Below, in pieces: positions 18,163 through 29,041 of a DNA stretch of 44,636 nt. A model generated the notes under the pieces. The model saw only the letters and a list, made by a program, of their open reading frames with translations. It was not told the origin of the DNA and did not search any database. Each line of letters starts with the position of its first letter. Position 1 is the stretch's first letter. This DNA comes from Patescibacteria group bacterium (GTDB taxonomy: Bacteria > Patescibacteriota > Microgenomatia > UBA1400 > PJMF01): contig JAHIVK010000054.1 of assembly GCA_018816385.1 (NCBI GenBank), positions 1 to 44,636 of the forward strand, given 5' to 3'. The position numbers and the translations under genes are program-made.

Positions 18163-19818
18163 TTAGGTCAGGGGCTGATTAACTGAGAGTTGTTTTTGGC
18201 AATTATGGAGAATTTCTTTGGGTGTATTAAGCAACAGCCAAGCAGCTCGAGGTCCATGAGTTTTGCCCAGTAAAACTTGATAGATACTGGTGAAAGCCTG
18301 CTTTGGTCCTATGCCATTTTTTGACTCAGTGAAAATAGCCTGTTGAAGCTCTTGAGGATCTGGCCATTTTTTGTTCAAGACTTGATTAATTGTCCAAATC
18401 ACAAACTCTTTTTGATCTGCAGTCAGTGAACTAGTGTCATATGACACATTTGCTCTGGGTGTGAGTTGAAATTCACTGGGTGCGTAGTTATCCAGCCAGA
18501 TTTGAGCATGTTTTTTTCTGAGTTCAAGTTCGGCAATTTCTTTTTTAGTCAATGCTGATCCCTTGATCTTGGTAAACTCTGCCTCTAAATCTTTTTCGGG
18601 ATACTGCATCCAGCCAGCCACATCCCGATACCTGGGCAGAAAGTATGGCTTGGGGACAGCCCCAACTTGAGCCAGCTCAAAAGATCTGGCCAGTCTTTGA
18701 TCTCCCGTTTCTTGTCCCCAGAATATTTGGGCCGCTTGGTCATAGTCATCAAATAAGTCTGGCACAGCCATAGTGGCAGGATCAAAATCTATGACCTGAT
18801 TAAAATGTTTATTAGTAAATAGAAAACGACCAACTGCTGGAGGAAACAGTTGCACAAATTCCCTGGCTGAAGTCCCCACTCCCTTGCTGGAACTCATCTT
18901 AGCTCCCCTGACTAAAATCCATTCGTAAGGAATATCGAAAGGAATAATTGAGTTAAAAACTTGCTCGCAGAAAGCATTGGCCATATCGCGGGAACCGCCA
19001 GCTGAAGTGTGATCTTTGCCGGAACCCTCAATGGTCACCCCCATTACCTGCCAATGAGCTGGCCAATCAATTTTCCACATCAGTTTGCCCGACCCATCAA
19101 AAGGTGAGGTAGTGAAGCGTTTTAATTCTTGGCCATCTTTGTCCAAACTGACGGCCTCAACCTTTTGACCATCCCAGGATTGAGTTAGGGTTTTTTTTGA
19201 TTGCAAATCTTTATCAAATGATTTGAATGGATACCAATTTGTTGGTAAATCATACTCTGCAACCTTGGTATAAATATCTTTAATGACTTGAGCTTTATCT
19301 AAGGATGTTTTAATCACTCCATTCATTTGTCCTGATTCATAAAGTTGATGACTCCAGACTATTTCTTGAGAACAACCTAAATAGCGGAAAGCATGGATAA
19401 AATCAAAGGCATAAAGTTGGGCATAACTATTGGCCTCTTGTAACTTTTTCTTTTCTTCACTTGGAATGTGACTGGTATCAATGCCTGACTCAGTAATTTG
19501 GGGCGCAGGGATTTGGCAAAGTGGTTTATCAATGTATGGTTGATACTTTTTAGTATCTAAGTAGCTGGGGATTTTTGTCATGCCATCCAGGTCGTTAATG
19601 ACATAGGTGCTAGTCACGGGTTGGTCAGTTTTGGTGGCTAAAACTTTGGCGACTAAGTCATGGAGCACCACACCTCTCAAAGAACCAACGTGGACTCTAC
19701 CAGAGGGAGTTTTCATATCATCCACATGCAGTTTATTAACTTGGTGCTTTGTTTGCCAATCCAGAACTTCTGCCACCAAAGTGTCTATCCAGTGAGGTGA
19801 CCCAGTTTGTGTTGTCAT
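18163..19818 (-). CDS. lysS: Lysyl-tRNA synthetase, class I
   Basis: Charges tRNA-Lys with the archaeal-type class I enzyme rather than the usual bacterial class II one. The HIGH-like signature PSGRVHVGSLRGV is near residue 38, and the KMSKS-like loop is AKMSSSKG. SGKDHTSAGGSRD is also typical of this class. At 551 aa it is full length. The class I form occurs in many CPR genomes, some spirochaetes and alphaproteobacteria. A TATAAT box ends 8 nt before the ATG and predicts a leaderless mRNA. The cognate tRNA-Lys(UUU) is in this window at 29042. Confidence 0.95.
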   Translation of the reverse strand: MTTQTGSPHWIDTLVAEVLDWQTKHQVNKLHVDDMKTPSGRVHVGSLRGVVLHDLVAKVLATKTDQPVTSTYVINDLDGMTKIPSYLDTKKYQPYIDKPLCQIPAPQITESGIDTSHIPSEEKKKLQEANSYAQLYAFDFIHAFRYLGCSQEIVWSHQLYESGQMNGVIKTSLDKAQVIKDIYTKVAEYDLPTNWYPFKSFDKDLQSKKTLTQSWDGQKVEAVSLDKDGQELKRFTTSPFDGSGKLMWKIDWPAHWQVMGVTIEGSGKDHTSAGGSRDMANAFCEQVFNSIIPFDIPYEWILVRGAKMSSSKGVGTSAREFVQLFPPAVGRFLFTNKHFNQVIDFDPATMAVPDLFDDYDQAAQIFWGQETGDQRLARSFELAQVGAVPKPYFLPRYRDVAGWMQYPEKDLEAEFTKIKGSALTKKEIAELELRKKHAQIWLDNYAPSEFQLTPRANVSYDTSSLTADQKEFVIWTINQVLNKKWPDPQELQQAIFTESKNGIGPKQAFTSIYQVLLGKTHGPRAAWLLLNTPKEILHNCQKQLSVNQPLT

Positions 19819-19826
19819 TGTAGTTG

Positions 19827-19832
19827 ATTATA
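19827..19832 (-). promoter_or_regulatory. -10 box of lysS, near-leaderless
   Basis: Perfect TATAAT on the minus strand, 8 nt before the ATG at 19818, with TTATCT 18 bp upstream as a weak -35. No Shine-Dalgarno fits between (CAACTACA). Confidence 0.55.
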
Positions 19833-20147
19833 AAGCATGTATTGAGGTAAAGATAACTGACTAAAACTATTTGTGATTAAAAAACTTGGCAAATTCAATT
19901 TGAGGAGCATGCGAATTAAACACAACTTAATTTAAATACGCTTATCGTTTTGGAGTTTAATTCGTTGAGTGAGCTTTGTTTTTTTAATAAAAAATTCTCA
20001 TAAAGCGAACGCCTCCGACAATTGTAATTTCCAAGTTTTATACCAATTCTGGTTGACTTAGCACGAAGACCGCAAATCTCCGTTAGTAGAGAATCAGGTT
20101 GGGTGATGGCTTGTTGTTTTGAAAACAGGTGGTGCGGGAATGACAGG
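19833..20147. other. Non-coding region between greA and lysS
   Basis: I see no convincing gene in this stretch. It contains a perfect 10-bp inverted repeat CGAATTAAAC (19912-19921) / GTTTAATTCG (19955-19964) and an AT-rich hairpin (TTTTTTTAATAAAAAA near 19979-19994) that could end greA transcription. It also has a small palindrome GTTTTGAAAAC near 20114. The final GCGGGAATGACAGG resembles a REP arm. The track ORF 19916-20176 covers it but looks spurious. Confidence 0.5.
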
Positions 20148-20648
20148 CTATTTAACGTCGATGATTTTGTACTCAACCACTCCCCCTGGTGCTTGGACTT
20201 GGGCTGTATCCCCCTTCTTTTTACCCATCAGGGATTTGCCCAAAGGAGACACGCTAGAGATTTTATTTTCTCCGGGTTCAGATTCAAATTCGCCGGCCAC
20301 ATCAAAAGTTTTTTTAGCTTGAGAGCCTTTTTTCAAAATTGTGACTTTTGAGCCAACTCCAATTACAGTTTTACTGCGAGTATTGGTGATAATTTGAGCT
20401 TTTTCGATAATTTCTCCAATTTGATCAATCCGAGTCTGAACCAGTTGCTGGTCATCTCGAGCACTGTGATATTCTGAATTTTCGGATAGATCACCATACT
20501 CTCTAGCTTTAGTCACTCGATCAATAGCTTCAGGCAGTTTAGTATCAACTAGCTCTTTCAACTCTTGTTTCAATTCATCCAATCCAGCCTGAGTTAACTG
20601 GATTTGTTGACCATTTATTTGATTAGCTTGACCATTGTCTGTTTTCAT
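20148..20648 (-). CDS. greA: Transcription elongation factor GreA
   Basis: Rescues backtracked RNA polymerase by stimulating transcript cleavage. The N-terminal coiled coil carries the conserved tip acidic region in AREYGDLSENSEYHSARDDQ. The C-terminal FKBP-like domain shows VGVGSKVTILKKGS and SPLGKSLMGKKKGDTAQVQAPGG. The track start at 20666 lies inside what looks like the -10 box. The ATG at 20648 (MKTDNGQ) is a better start and gives 166 aa. Both Gre domains are complete. It is transcribed downstream of the ATP synthase operon, probably from its own promoter. Confidence 0.94.
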   Translation of the reverse strand: MKTDNGQANQINGQQIQLTQAGLDELKQELKELVDTKLPEAIDRVTKAREYGDLSENSEYHSARDDQQLVQTRIDQIGEIIEKAQIITNTRSKTVIGVGSKVTILKKGSQAKKTFDVAGEFESEPGENKISSVSPLGKSLMGKKKGDTAQVQAPGGVVEYKIIDVK

Positions 20649-20657
20649 CGTCGCATC

Positions 20658-20685
20658 AGTATACATTAAAATTATCCGAGAGCAA
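20658..20685 (-). promoter_or_regulatory. Promoter of greA
   Basis: TTGCTC, a 16-bp spacer and TATACT on the minus strand. The -10 ends 9 nt before the ATG at 20648, so the mRNA should have almost no leader. This argues against the more upstream ATG at 20666. Confidence 0.55.
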
Positions 20686-20695
20686 GTAGGTTTGA

Positions 20696-20998
20696 TTACA
20701 TCTGGAGAGAATCATTTGAATCGACACTTTGCCATCTTTGGGCTTGATCGACACTATCCACCATAATGGTGACTTCGTCGCTGGGTGAAACTGTTAAAAA
20801 GCCATTGGATACGGTCATTGATTTCCAAACATCAGCCTTTAAGTAAAGGAGTTCCCCCTCTTTGATTCTGGTAAATAAAGGAATGTGTCCAGGCAAAATA
20901 GTGATCATACCTTGGACAGCTTGGGCCGAAACAGCTTCGACTTCTGTAGATAAAAGTTCTTTTTCTTGTGAGACTATCTGCAGTTTGAGTTTGGCCAT
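20696..20998 (-). CDS. atpC: ATP synthase F1 subunit epsilon, short form
   Basis: Central-stalk subunit that binds gamma and the c ring. The 100 aa cover only the N-terminal beta-sandwich (LKLQIVSQEKELLSTEVEAV, QGMITILPGHIPLFT, NGFLTVSPSDEVTIMVD). The C-terminal helical hairpin that inhibits hydrolysis in E. coli and Bacillus is absent; only ~12 residues follow the sandwich. Last gene of the atp operon, 5 bp after atpD. Confidence 0.92.
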   Translation of the reverse strand: MAKLKLQIVSQEKELLSTEVEAVSAQAVQGMITILPGHIPLFTRIKEGELLYLKADVWKSMTVSNGFLTVSPSDEVTIMVDSVDQAQRWQSVDSNDSLQM

Positions 20999-21003
20999 GA
21001 TAT

Positions 21004-23278
<2,275 letters not shown>

Positions 23279-23284
23279 ATAATA

Positions 23285-24814
23285 TTACTTAGATTGTTCT
23301 AACATCAATTCCGGATGTAAACTGTTAAAAGTTTTAACTATTTGATGCAGTTCTTGATCAATGTCTTCGGTTAATTTGGCTTGATTTTTGATTTCACTCA
23401 AAAGTTTGCGATGATTGGAGTGCATGTACTTGATGTATAACTGCTCCCACTCGGTGATAGCTTTTTCTTCAACTGGGTCAAGATAACCCTTGACTGCCGC
23501 AAAAATGATCACCACCTGCTCTTCTGGTTTGAGGGGTTGGTCCCAACCTTGTTTTAAGATGGCATTAACCCTAATACCTCTATCTAGTTGAGCTTTAGTT
23601 TTTTCATCCAAATCAGAACTAAATTGAGAAAAGGCTTCCAATTCTCTAAATTGAGCTAGATCTAATTTCATAGTGCCAGCCACTTGTTTAGTGGATTTAA
23701 GTTGAGCTGATGAGCCGACTCTAGAAACAGACAAACCAATATTAATAGCTGGTTTCATGCCAGCGTTAAACAGGTCAGTTTCAAGATAGATTTGACCATC
23801 AGTAATTGAGATGACATTAGTGGGAATATAGGCAGATACGTCTCCAGCCTGAGTTTCGATAATTGGCAGAGCAGTAATTGAACCTCCGCCGTATTTATCA
23901 TCTAGTCGGCAAGCTCTTTCCAGTAGCCTGGAGTGAAGGTAAAAAACATCACCAGGATAGGCTTCTCTACCAGAAGGACGACGCAGTAAAAGTGAAATTT
24001 CTCGGTAAGCTTGAGCGTGTTTAGTTAAATCATCAAAAATGATTAACACATCTTTGCCTTGATCTAAAAAGTATTCGGCTACAGCTTGACCAGTGTAGGG
24101 AGCTAAGTATTGGGCGGCGGCAGTATCAGAAGCGCTGGCCGAGACAATTATGGTATGATCCATAGCTGATCTTTCGGTTAAGACTTGAGTAATTTGAGCC
24201 AGTGAAGCTCGTTTTTGACCAATTGAAACATAAACACAAACCACATCACCAGCGGTTTGATTAAGGATGGTCCCCAGGGCAATAGCCGTTTTGCCTGTAG
24301 ACCTGTCACCAATAATCAGCTCTCTTTGGCCTCGACCAATGGGAATCATAGCGTCAATGGCTTTGATGCCAGTATGCATAGGGACCGAGACTGATTTGCG
24401 TCGAATCACTCCAGGAGCAATTTTTTCTAGAGGCATGAATCTTTTTGGTTTAATAGGATTGCCGCCATCAATCACCTGTCCTAGACTATCAATAGTTCTA
24501 CCCAGAATACTGTCTGCTACTCCAACTGACAGGACTCGGCCGGTTCTCTTAACAGTTGAACCAGCTCTCAAATGCATAACGTGTCCTAGGGCGACAATAC
24601 CCACGCCCTCTTTTTTGAGATTTAAAGCTAAACCAAACTCACCCTGGCCTAGATCAATTAATTCGCTAATTTGAGCAGAATCTAGTCCAGAGACTTCTAT
24701 GATGCCGTCACCAAATGATTCAACCGTGCCCACAGATTCAGACTGGGGTGATAAATCTGCATCTTGAATTAATTCCTTGAGAGACTCTGAGAATGAGGGA
24801 CTGAGTTTATTCAT
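23285..24814 (-). CDS. atpA: ATP synthase F1 subunit alpha
   Basis: Non-catalytic nucleotide-binding subunit. The P-loop is IIGDRSTGKTAIALGTI, with DGIIEVSGLDSAQISELIDL in the N-terminal barrel, YPGDVFYLHSRLLERA in the core, and SRVGSSAQLKSTKQVAGTMKLDLAQFRELEAF with its conserved Ser-Arg. At 509 aa it is normal. The N-terminal ~25 residues, which in other bacteria bind the delta N-terminal domain, are present here (NKLSPSFSESLKELIQD), although delta lacks that domain. AAGG precedes the ATG. A perfect mini-MITE hairpin lies between this gene and atpH. Confidence 0.98.
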   Translation of the reverse strand: MNKLSPSFSESLKELIQDADLSPQSESVGTVESFGDGIIEVSGLDSAQISELIDLGQGEFGLALNLKKEGVGIVALGHVMHLRAGSTVKRTGRVLSVGVADSILGRTIDSLGQVIDGGNPIKPKRFMPLEKIAPGVIRRKSVSVPMHTGIKAIDAMIPIGRGQRELIIGDRSTGKTAIALGTILNQTAGDVVCVYVSIGQKRASLAQITQVLTERSAMDHTIIVSASASDTAAAQYLAPYTGQAVAEYFLDQGKDVLIIFDDLTKHAQAYREISLLLRRPSGREAYPGDVFYLHSRLLERACRLDDKYGGGSITALPIIETQAGDVSAYIPTNVISITDGQIYLETDLFNAGMKPAINIGLSVSRVGSSAQLKSTKQVAGTMKLDLAQFRELEAFSQFSSDLDEKTKAQLDRGIRVNAILKQGWDQPLKPEEQVVIIFAAVKGYLDPVEEKAITEWEQLYIKYMHSNHRKLLSEIKNQAKLTEDIDQELHQIVKTFNSLHPELMLEQSK

Positions 24815-24844
24815 AGTTTGGCCTTATTTATTAAATCTATAATT

Positions 24845-24867
24845 AGACTTTCTGCGGCAGAAAGTCT
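24845..24867. mobile_element. 23-bp mini-MITE hairpin between atpH and atpA
   Basis: AGACTTTCTGC-G-GCAGAAAGTCT is an 11-bp perfect inverted repeat with one central base, flanked by TA on both sides. Its ends match the MITE family. On the minus strand its outer bases supply part of the TAG stop codon of atpH (24866-24868). It could act as an intercistronic RNA hairpin that tunes the alpha-subunit message. Confidence 0.75.
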
Positions 24868-25300
24868 ATTGTTGTTGAAGTATTTTTTTTATTTTTTCCA
24901 GTTTGCTGGCAATTGTGCCGTCATATTCGGTTGATCCCACTCGAACTTTAAGACCACCAACCACCTTTGGATCAATGACTTCTCTAAAGTCGATGGGTCC
25001 TTGGTTTTTTTCAATGGCTTGTTTGATTTTTTTTCTTTGATCATCTGATAGTTTGACAGCTGTGACCACGGTGGCAGTTGGCAATTGAGATTGAAGCTTG
25101 GCCAATTTACCGGCAATCGTGACGTCAAATTCTTTAAGACCAACCGTAATTTTTAATCCGCCAATAACCCCCGAATTAACCACTTCCTTCAACTCAAACT
25201 CTTGACCAATTTTACGCCTGATTTCACTCTCAACAGCTTTTTTTTGAGTTGGTGTTAATTTGTGGGCAGTGGTAATGACAACTCTTGGTTGATTGGTCAT
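24866..25300 (-). CDS. atpH: ATP synthase subunit delta with duplicated C-terminal domain
   Basis: Peripheral-stalk subunit identified by position between atpF and atpA and by the delta/OSCP C-terminal motif. The 144 aa contain two tandem copies of that domain. Copy 1, residues ~6-72, has VVNSGVIGGLKITVG...FDVTIAGKLAKL. Copy 2, ~75-141, has VIDPKVVGGLKVRVG...YDGTIASKLEKI. The usual N-terminal six-helix domain (~105 aa) that binds the alpha N-terminus is missing. Either the second copy replaces it, or the stalk attaches differently. No Shine-Dalgarno; the ATG is 7 bp after atpF. Confidence 0.88.
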   Translation of the reverse strand: MTNQPRVVITTAHKLTPTQKKAVESEIRRKIGQEFELKEVVNSGVIGGLKITVGLKEFDVTIAGKLAKLQSQLPTATVVTAVKLSDDQRKKIKQAIEKNQGPIDFREVIDPKVVGGLKVRVGSTEYDGTIASKLEKIKKILQQQ

Positions 25301-25307
25301 AAATTAT

Positions 25308-25793
25308 TTATATTTGTTTCAAAAACAGATTAAGTTCTTGGTCAATCAGTTTTGAGTGTTGAGCAGAAGTCAATGAAGTGCCCACAACTTTGGCACTGGT
25401 TTGAATGACTGCTTCGGCTAGTTGATCGTTCATACCTTTGAGCATTTGTTCCTTTTCATTGACCCACTTTTGTTTCAAAAGTTCAACTTCTACTTGAGCC
25501 TGTTGTTTTGCCTCTTCAATGATTTGAGTTTTGGTAGTGCTAGCTTCTTTGGTGGCTTTGTCCAAAATTTGAGCTGATTTTTCATTCAGTTCTTGTTTGG
25601 TTTTCTCTCCTAGCGCCTCAATTTGTTCTCTTTGCACCAAAGCTTCTTCAGCCGCCTTTTGTCCTTCGGCAATTCTTTTTGATCTCTCATCAAAGACTTT
25701 TAAAATGGGTTTATAGAGTAGCACAGACAGACTGCCAACAACCACCAAAAAGTTGATGGCTTGAAACAAAATTTGGGGAAATTGAATATCCAT
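25308..25793 (-). CDS. atpF: ATP synthase Fo subunit b
   Basis: Peripheral stalk. One N-terminal membrane helix (ILFQAINFLVVVGSLSVLLYKPIL) is followed by a long charged coiled coil through residue ~150. At 161 aa it is the usual length. The start has a strong AAAGGAG site 4 nt upstream. Its C-terminus should contact the delta subunit, which here is two repeats of the domain that normally binds b. Confidence 0.96.
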   Translation of the reverse strand: MDIQFPQILFQAINFLVVVGSLSVLLYKPILKVFDERSKRIAEGQKAAEEALVQREQIEALGEKTKQELNEKSAQILDKATKEASTTKTQIIEEAKQQAQVEVELLKQKWVNEKEQMLKGMNDQLAEAVIQTSAKVVGTSLTSAQHSKLIDQELNLFLKQI

Positions 25794-25814
25794 AGCTCTC
25801 CTTTATTTTTGATT

Positions 25815-26039
<225 letters not shown>

Positions 26040-26053
26040 TTATAAATAATTAC

Positions 26054-27007
26054 TTAATGTTCTTCGTGACCTTGGGTGGCCATGTTAAAAAATACCAGCG
26101 ACAACATAGAAAAAACTAAGGCTTGAATAAAACCCACAAATAGCTCCAAGCCGTAAAAAGGCATAGGCACCACCACGGGAATTAAAAAAGTGATGACTAC
26201 CAACAGCACTTCGCCGGCAAAGATATTGCCAAATAACCGGAAAGCAAACGAGATAATTTTGGCAAACTCGGAAATAAGCTCCAGCAGGCCTACAAAAAAA
26301 TCAATGGGACTGGCAAGATTAAAGAATTTTTTGAGGTAAGAAAACTTGAGGGTCATTAGACCAAAAATTTGAGTAGCAATGACTGAAGTAATTGCCAAAG
26401 CTAAAGTCGTGTTGAGGTCAGCACTACCGGGACGGAAAACAGGAGCCTTAATTTGATGATTGCTAGCTTCAATTAATTCTTCTTTAGTGAACATATCTAA
26501 ATCATTGACAATATTGGTTTCTGTTTCAACTTGATGTTGGAGAGTGATCTCATGATTGGGGTCAGCCTGATGCTGGTCTGTTTCTAGGTGTTGATTAACT
26601 TCTTCCAGTGTCACTTCAATCGCCTCAAGTTCATTGGTTATAGTCACTTCATCTTGTTCGGCAATAGGCGTAGTAACTATGGTACCCACACCCGGCAATA
26701 AGCCGAACCAGTTGTTAAACAGGATAAACAAGAAAAAAGTTGCAAAAAATGGTAAAAATCGGCGTGTTTTTTTGGCGTCTCCAGTGATAGTTTGGATAAA
26801 GCTTTGTAAAGTCTCAATTAGCCACTCAGCAACATTTTGTAAACCTTTTGGTTTATTTGTAGATTTAAGTTTAAAGCGAACTATCAAGGCAAACGCAATC
26901 ATTACAAAACTAACAATCAAGCTGGTTAACATTGAGTTAGTAATTTGGAGATGGCCAATTTGGAATAATGGTTCAGCTGAAATTGAAATATGTGGACCAG
27001 TTGCCAT
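26054..27007 (-). CDS. atpB: ATP synthase Fo subunit a, with an acidic loop insertion
   Basis: Forms the proton half-channels. The essential arginine is in SFAFRLFGNIFAGEVLL, and PGSADLNTTLALAITSV marks the conserved helix before it. The family-typical NNWFGLLPGVGTI is followed by about 85 extra residues rich in E, T, H and Q (from IAEQDEVTITNE to ASNHQIKAPVF) before the next helix, likely an exposed loop. At 317 aa the protein is longer than E. coli AtpB (271). First gene of the atp operon. The leader is ~48 nt and shows no Shine-Dalgarno. Confidence 0.95.
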   Translation of the reverse strand: MATGPHISISAEPLFQIGHLQITNSMLTSLIVSFVMIAFALIVRFKLKSTNKPKGLQNVAEWLIETLQSFIQTITGDAKKTRRFLPFFATFFLFILFNNWFGLLPGVGTIVTTPIAEQDEVTITNELEAIEVTLEEVNQHLETDQHQADPNHEITLQHQVETETNIVNDLDMFTKEELIEASNHQIKAPVFRPGSADLNTTLALAITSVIATQIFGLMTLKFSYLKKFFNLASPIDFFVGLLELISEFAKIISFAFRLFGNIFAGEVLLVVITFLIPVVVPMPFYGLELFVGFIQALVFSMLSLVFFNMATQGHEEH

Positions 27008-27061
27008 AAGTTATTTCTGTATTATTTTGACTCAAAAGTACGCATTATATCCAGATTGAGT

Positions 27062-27070
27062 ATTATAACA
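27062..27070 (-). promoter_or_regulatory. Extended -10 promoter of the atp operon
   Basis: Minus strand TGTTATAAT. A mini-MITE (27076-27113) lies immediately upstream and occupies the -35 region, where no TTGACA-like box is seen. The predicted leader before atpB is about 48 nt. Confidence 0.6.
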
Positions 27071-27075
27071 GCACC

Positions 27076-27113
27076 AGACTTTATTAACTCGTTTTTTATT
27101 TCGCAGAAAGTCT
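27076..27113. mobile_element. 38-bp mini-MITE upstream of the atp promoter
   Basis: AGACTTT...AAAGTCT termini enclose TTAACTCGTTTTTTATTTCGCAG, the subterminal sequence of the full-length MITE. The right flank is TA; the left flank is CA, so that side has mutated. It covers the -35 position of the atp operon promoter. Confidence 0.65.
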
Positions 27114-27176
27114 ACTCAATTTAATAGTGACTGCTTCAATAACACACATTTTTAGTTAATTCAAAAAAACGGGTTG

Positions 27177-28982
27177 TTACTCTGCCAGAACAATCACTGC
27201 ACTGTATTTGCTCAAGCTATCTTCAGTTGAGTAACCCTCAGCAAATACTAATTCTAACTCTGAATCCTTACTTAAAGCTTGCACCAATCCAACACTCTCT
27301 TCGGCCATCAGCACGTACACGCCAGCTTCATAATCACCCTTAGCATTGCCAGCCACCACAGATTTATAATCAGCGGTTTCCAGTTTTGTTTTGGTCGTGC
27401 CGGCGTAGCCTGCTTTGGTAGTGGCATTGACAACCAAGATAGAAACGGTTGTTCGATCAACTTCAATGGGTGTGGGTGCGATAGTGGGCTCAGTTTCGCC
27501 TGGAGTTTGAGCGTCGTCAGTGATGACAACTGGAGTTTCTGGGGGGGTAGCTTGCGAATTGGTGAAGTTAAGGATGGCTAATCCAACTCCAACGCCAATG
27601 GCGACAGTTGCGAAGAATACAGCCACGGTGATAAAGAGCATTCTGAGCATAGTGTTGACTCCTGTTGATTTGGTTGATGCAGGCTTTTGTATTTGAGTGG
27701 CTGATGTGAGTTGAGGTTTAAGACTTGGTTTTTCTTGATGACTATTGTCTGAGGTAGAGCTAGTGAAGCGAGTCAAGTCGATGTTGGCTTTGGGAGTTTC
27801 TTCTGGTTTGGCTTTACCCATGGCTGATCCTACAGTTGGACTAACCTCTTTCTTTTCCAGGGTTTTGTTTAATTTAGCTTCAATATCTAATTTATTATCT
27901 AGTTTGGCAGTTGATTCAAACTTAACTCCCGATTTAGTAGGTTTAATTTGATCGGTGGTTTCACCGACTGATTCCACACTTACCTCTGGCGTAGGAGCGA
28001 CAACAGGTGTTGATTTTTCCTCTTGGGAGGCATCATTGGGTTTGGGCAGATCTGACATACTCTGGGTCTCCTGACTAGTTGATGCTTCATTATTAAATGA
28101 ATTGGCTTGATATACAAGGTCCTCTTGGTCTTGAGTCGAAATAGAGCCAAGTTTAAACTGAGGCACCGGATACTCATCAATCGACAGAGTTCTCATGCCG
28201 GACTCAATAATTTGTTTAACAAATCCCGGCATTTTGGCCTGATCGTCTTTAATATTTGTTAATTGCTGAAGTGGCACGGTGTCACTTAAGAGAGTTTTGA
28301 GTTTATCTTCAATTTGATTACTGGCTAGTAAGTATATAGTTTGAATGTTAGGTTCAGTACCCTTGAGAGTTTTAATAGTTTCGGCGACTTGATCAACGTC
28401 TGTTGCAAGAGTTAGGGTGGCTTGATCAACACCAATGTAGTGCAAGGCTGTATAGAGATAAGCTCCAATTTGCAGGACGGAAATTGAGGGTTCAAGGGAA
28501 ACTACAGATTTAACAGTCCAAGTTACGGGTGAAATACTAGAAATTTGGACCTTATATTTATTGGCCATGATTCTGATGGGAGCCAGCAATGATTTTTCCA
28601 GAGCCGAAACTTGCACTTTGGCATTGTTATTAAGTTGAGCCAACACACTGGTTTCGATTTCATGGGTAGATTTGGTTAAACCTAGTTTGGGTAAGGTGGT
28701 GTTGATAAGTTGGTCAATTATCTTTTTATCATCTGTTTCATTGACTGTTAGGATGGTATTGGTGAACATAGAATCAGGTAAAATTAACCGATATTCTTCC
28801 GGTTCCAGTTTTTCAAACAACTTTTCAATGTTGACAGTATTAAAAACATTTTCATCCATAAACTGACCATTGATCTGGCGAAATGACTGGATGGCAAAGG
28901 TATGGGGTTTTTTGGCGGGTAGCAACTCGGCGATGTACGCCAAATCCGGCAGGATGTAGAGAAGTTTGTGTGTGTTGAGCAT
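27177..28982 (-). CDS. Membrane protein with PilM-like N-terminus and LytR_C domain
   Basis: Residues ~1-270 look like an actin/PilM-type fold seen in many CPR genomes (LLYILPDLAYIAELLP, RLILPDSMF, VSVLQIGAYLYTALHYIG). A long disordered linker rich in S, T, P and K follows (~280-440). One membrane helix comes next (LRMLFITVAVFFATVAIGVG, near 450-475). A LytR_C domain at the C-terminus (VSILVVNATTKAGYAGTT) would face outside. Such proteins may link the cytoplasm with cell-wall or pilus functions, but the role is inference. The track starts at TTG 28985; the ATG 3 nt later is preferred. A TATAAT box ends 8 nt upstream. Confidence 0.8.
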   Translation of the reverse strand: MLNTHKLLYILPDLAYIAELLPAKKPHTFAIQSFRQINGQFMDENVFNTVNIEKLFEKLEPEEYRLILPDSMFTNTILTVNETDDKKIIDQLINTTLPKLGLTKSTHEIETSVLAQLNNNAKVQVSALEKSLLAPIRIMANKYKVQISSISPVTWTVKSVVSLEPSISVLQIGAYLYTALHYIGVDQATLTLATDVDQVAETIKTLKGTEPNIQTIYLLASNQIEDKLKTLLSDTVPLQQLTNIKDDQAKMPGFVKQIIESGMRTLSIDEYPVPQFKLGSISTQDQEDLVYQANSFNNEASTSQETQSMSDLPKPNDASQEEKSTPVVAPTPEVSVESVGETTDQIKPTKSGVKFESTAKLDNKLDIEAKLNKTLEKKEVSPTVGSAMGKAKPEETPKANIDLTRFTSSTSDNSHQEKPSLKPQLTSATQIQKPASTKSTGVNTMLRMLFITVAVFFATVAIGVGVGLAILNFTNSQATPPETPVVITDDAQTPGETEPTIAPTPIEVDRTTVSILVVNATTKAGYAGTTKTKLETADYKSVVAGNAKGDYEAGVYVLMAEESVGLVQALSKDSELELVFAEGYSTEDSLSKYSAVIVLAE

Positions 28983-28990
28983 CAAGTACG

Positions 28991-29021
28991 ATTATACTAT
29001 ACAATCTGGAGCTGGTATAAT
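28991..29021. promoter_or_regulatory. Symmetrical divergent promoter pair (LytR_C gene / tRNA-Lys)
   Basis: TATAAT occurs on the minus strand at 28991-28996 and on the plus strand at 29016-29021 (extended, TGGTATAAT). Each -10 read in reverse gives TTATAC, placed 18 bp from the other -10, so the same bases serve as -10 for one promoter and -35 for the other. The plus promoter fires into tRNA-Lys; the minus one gives a near-leaderless mRNA. Confidence 0.65.
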
Positions 29022-29041
29022 CCAGGGTTGCCCAAAATATT

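Noticed and set aside
19916-20176. 86-aa minus-strand ORF between greA and lysS
   Set aside because: It overlaps the 3' end of greA, has no ribosome-binding site or recognisable domain, and the DNA beneath it is full of inverted repeats typical of non-coding sequence.
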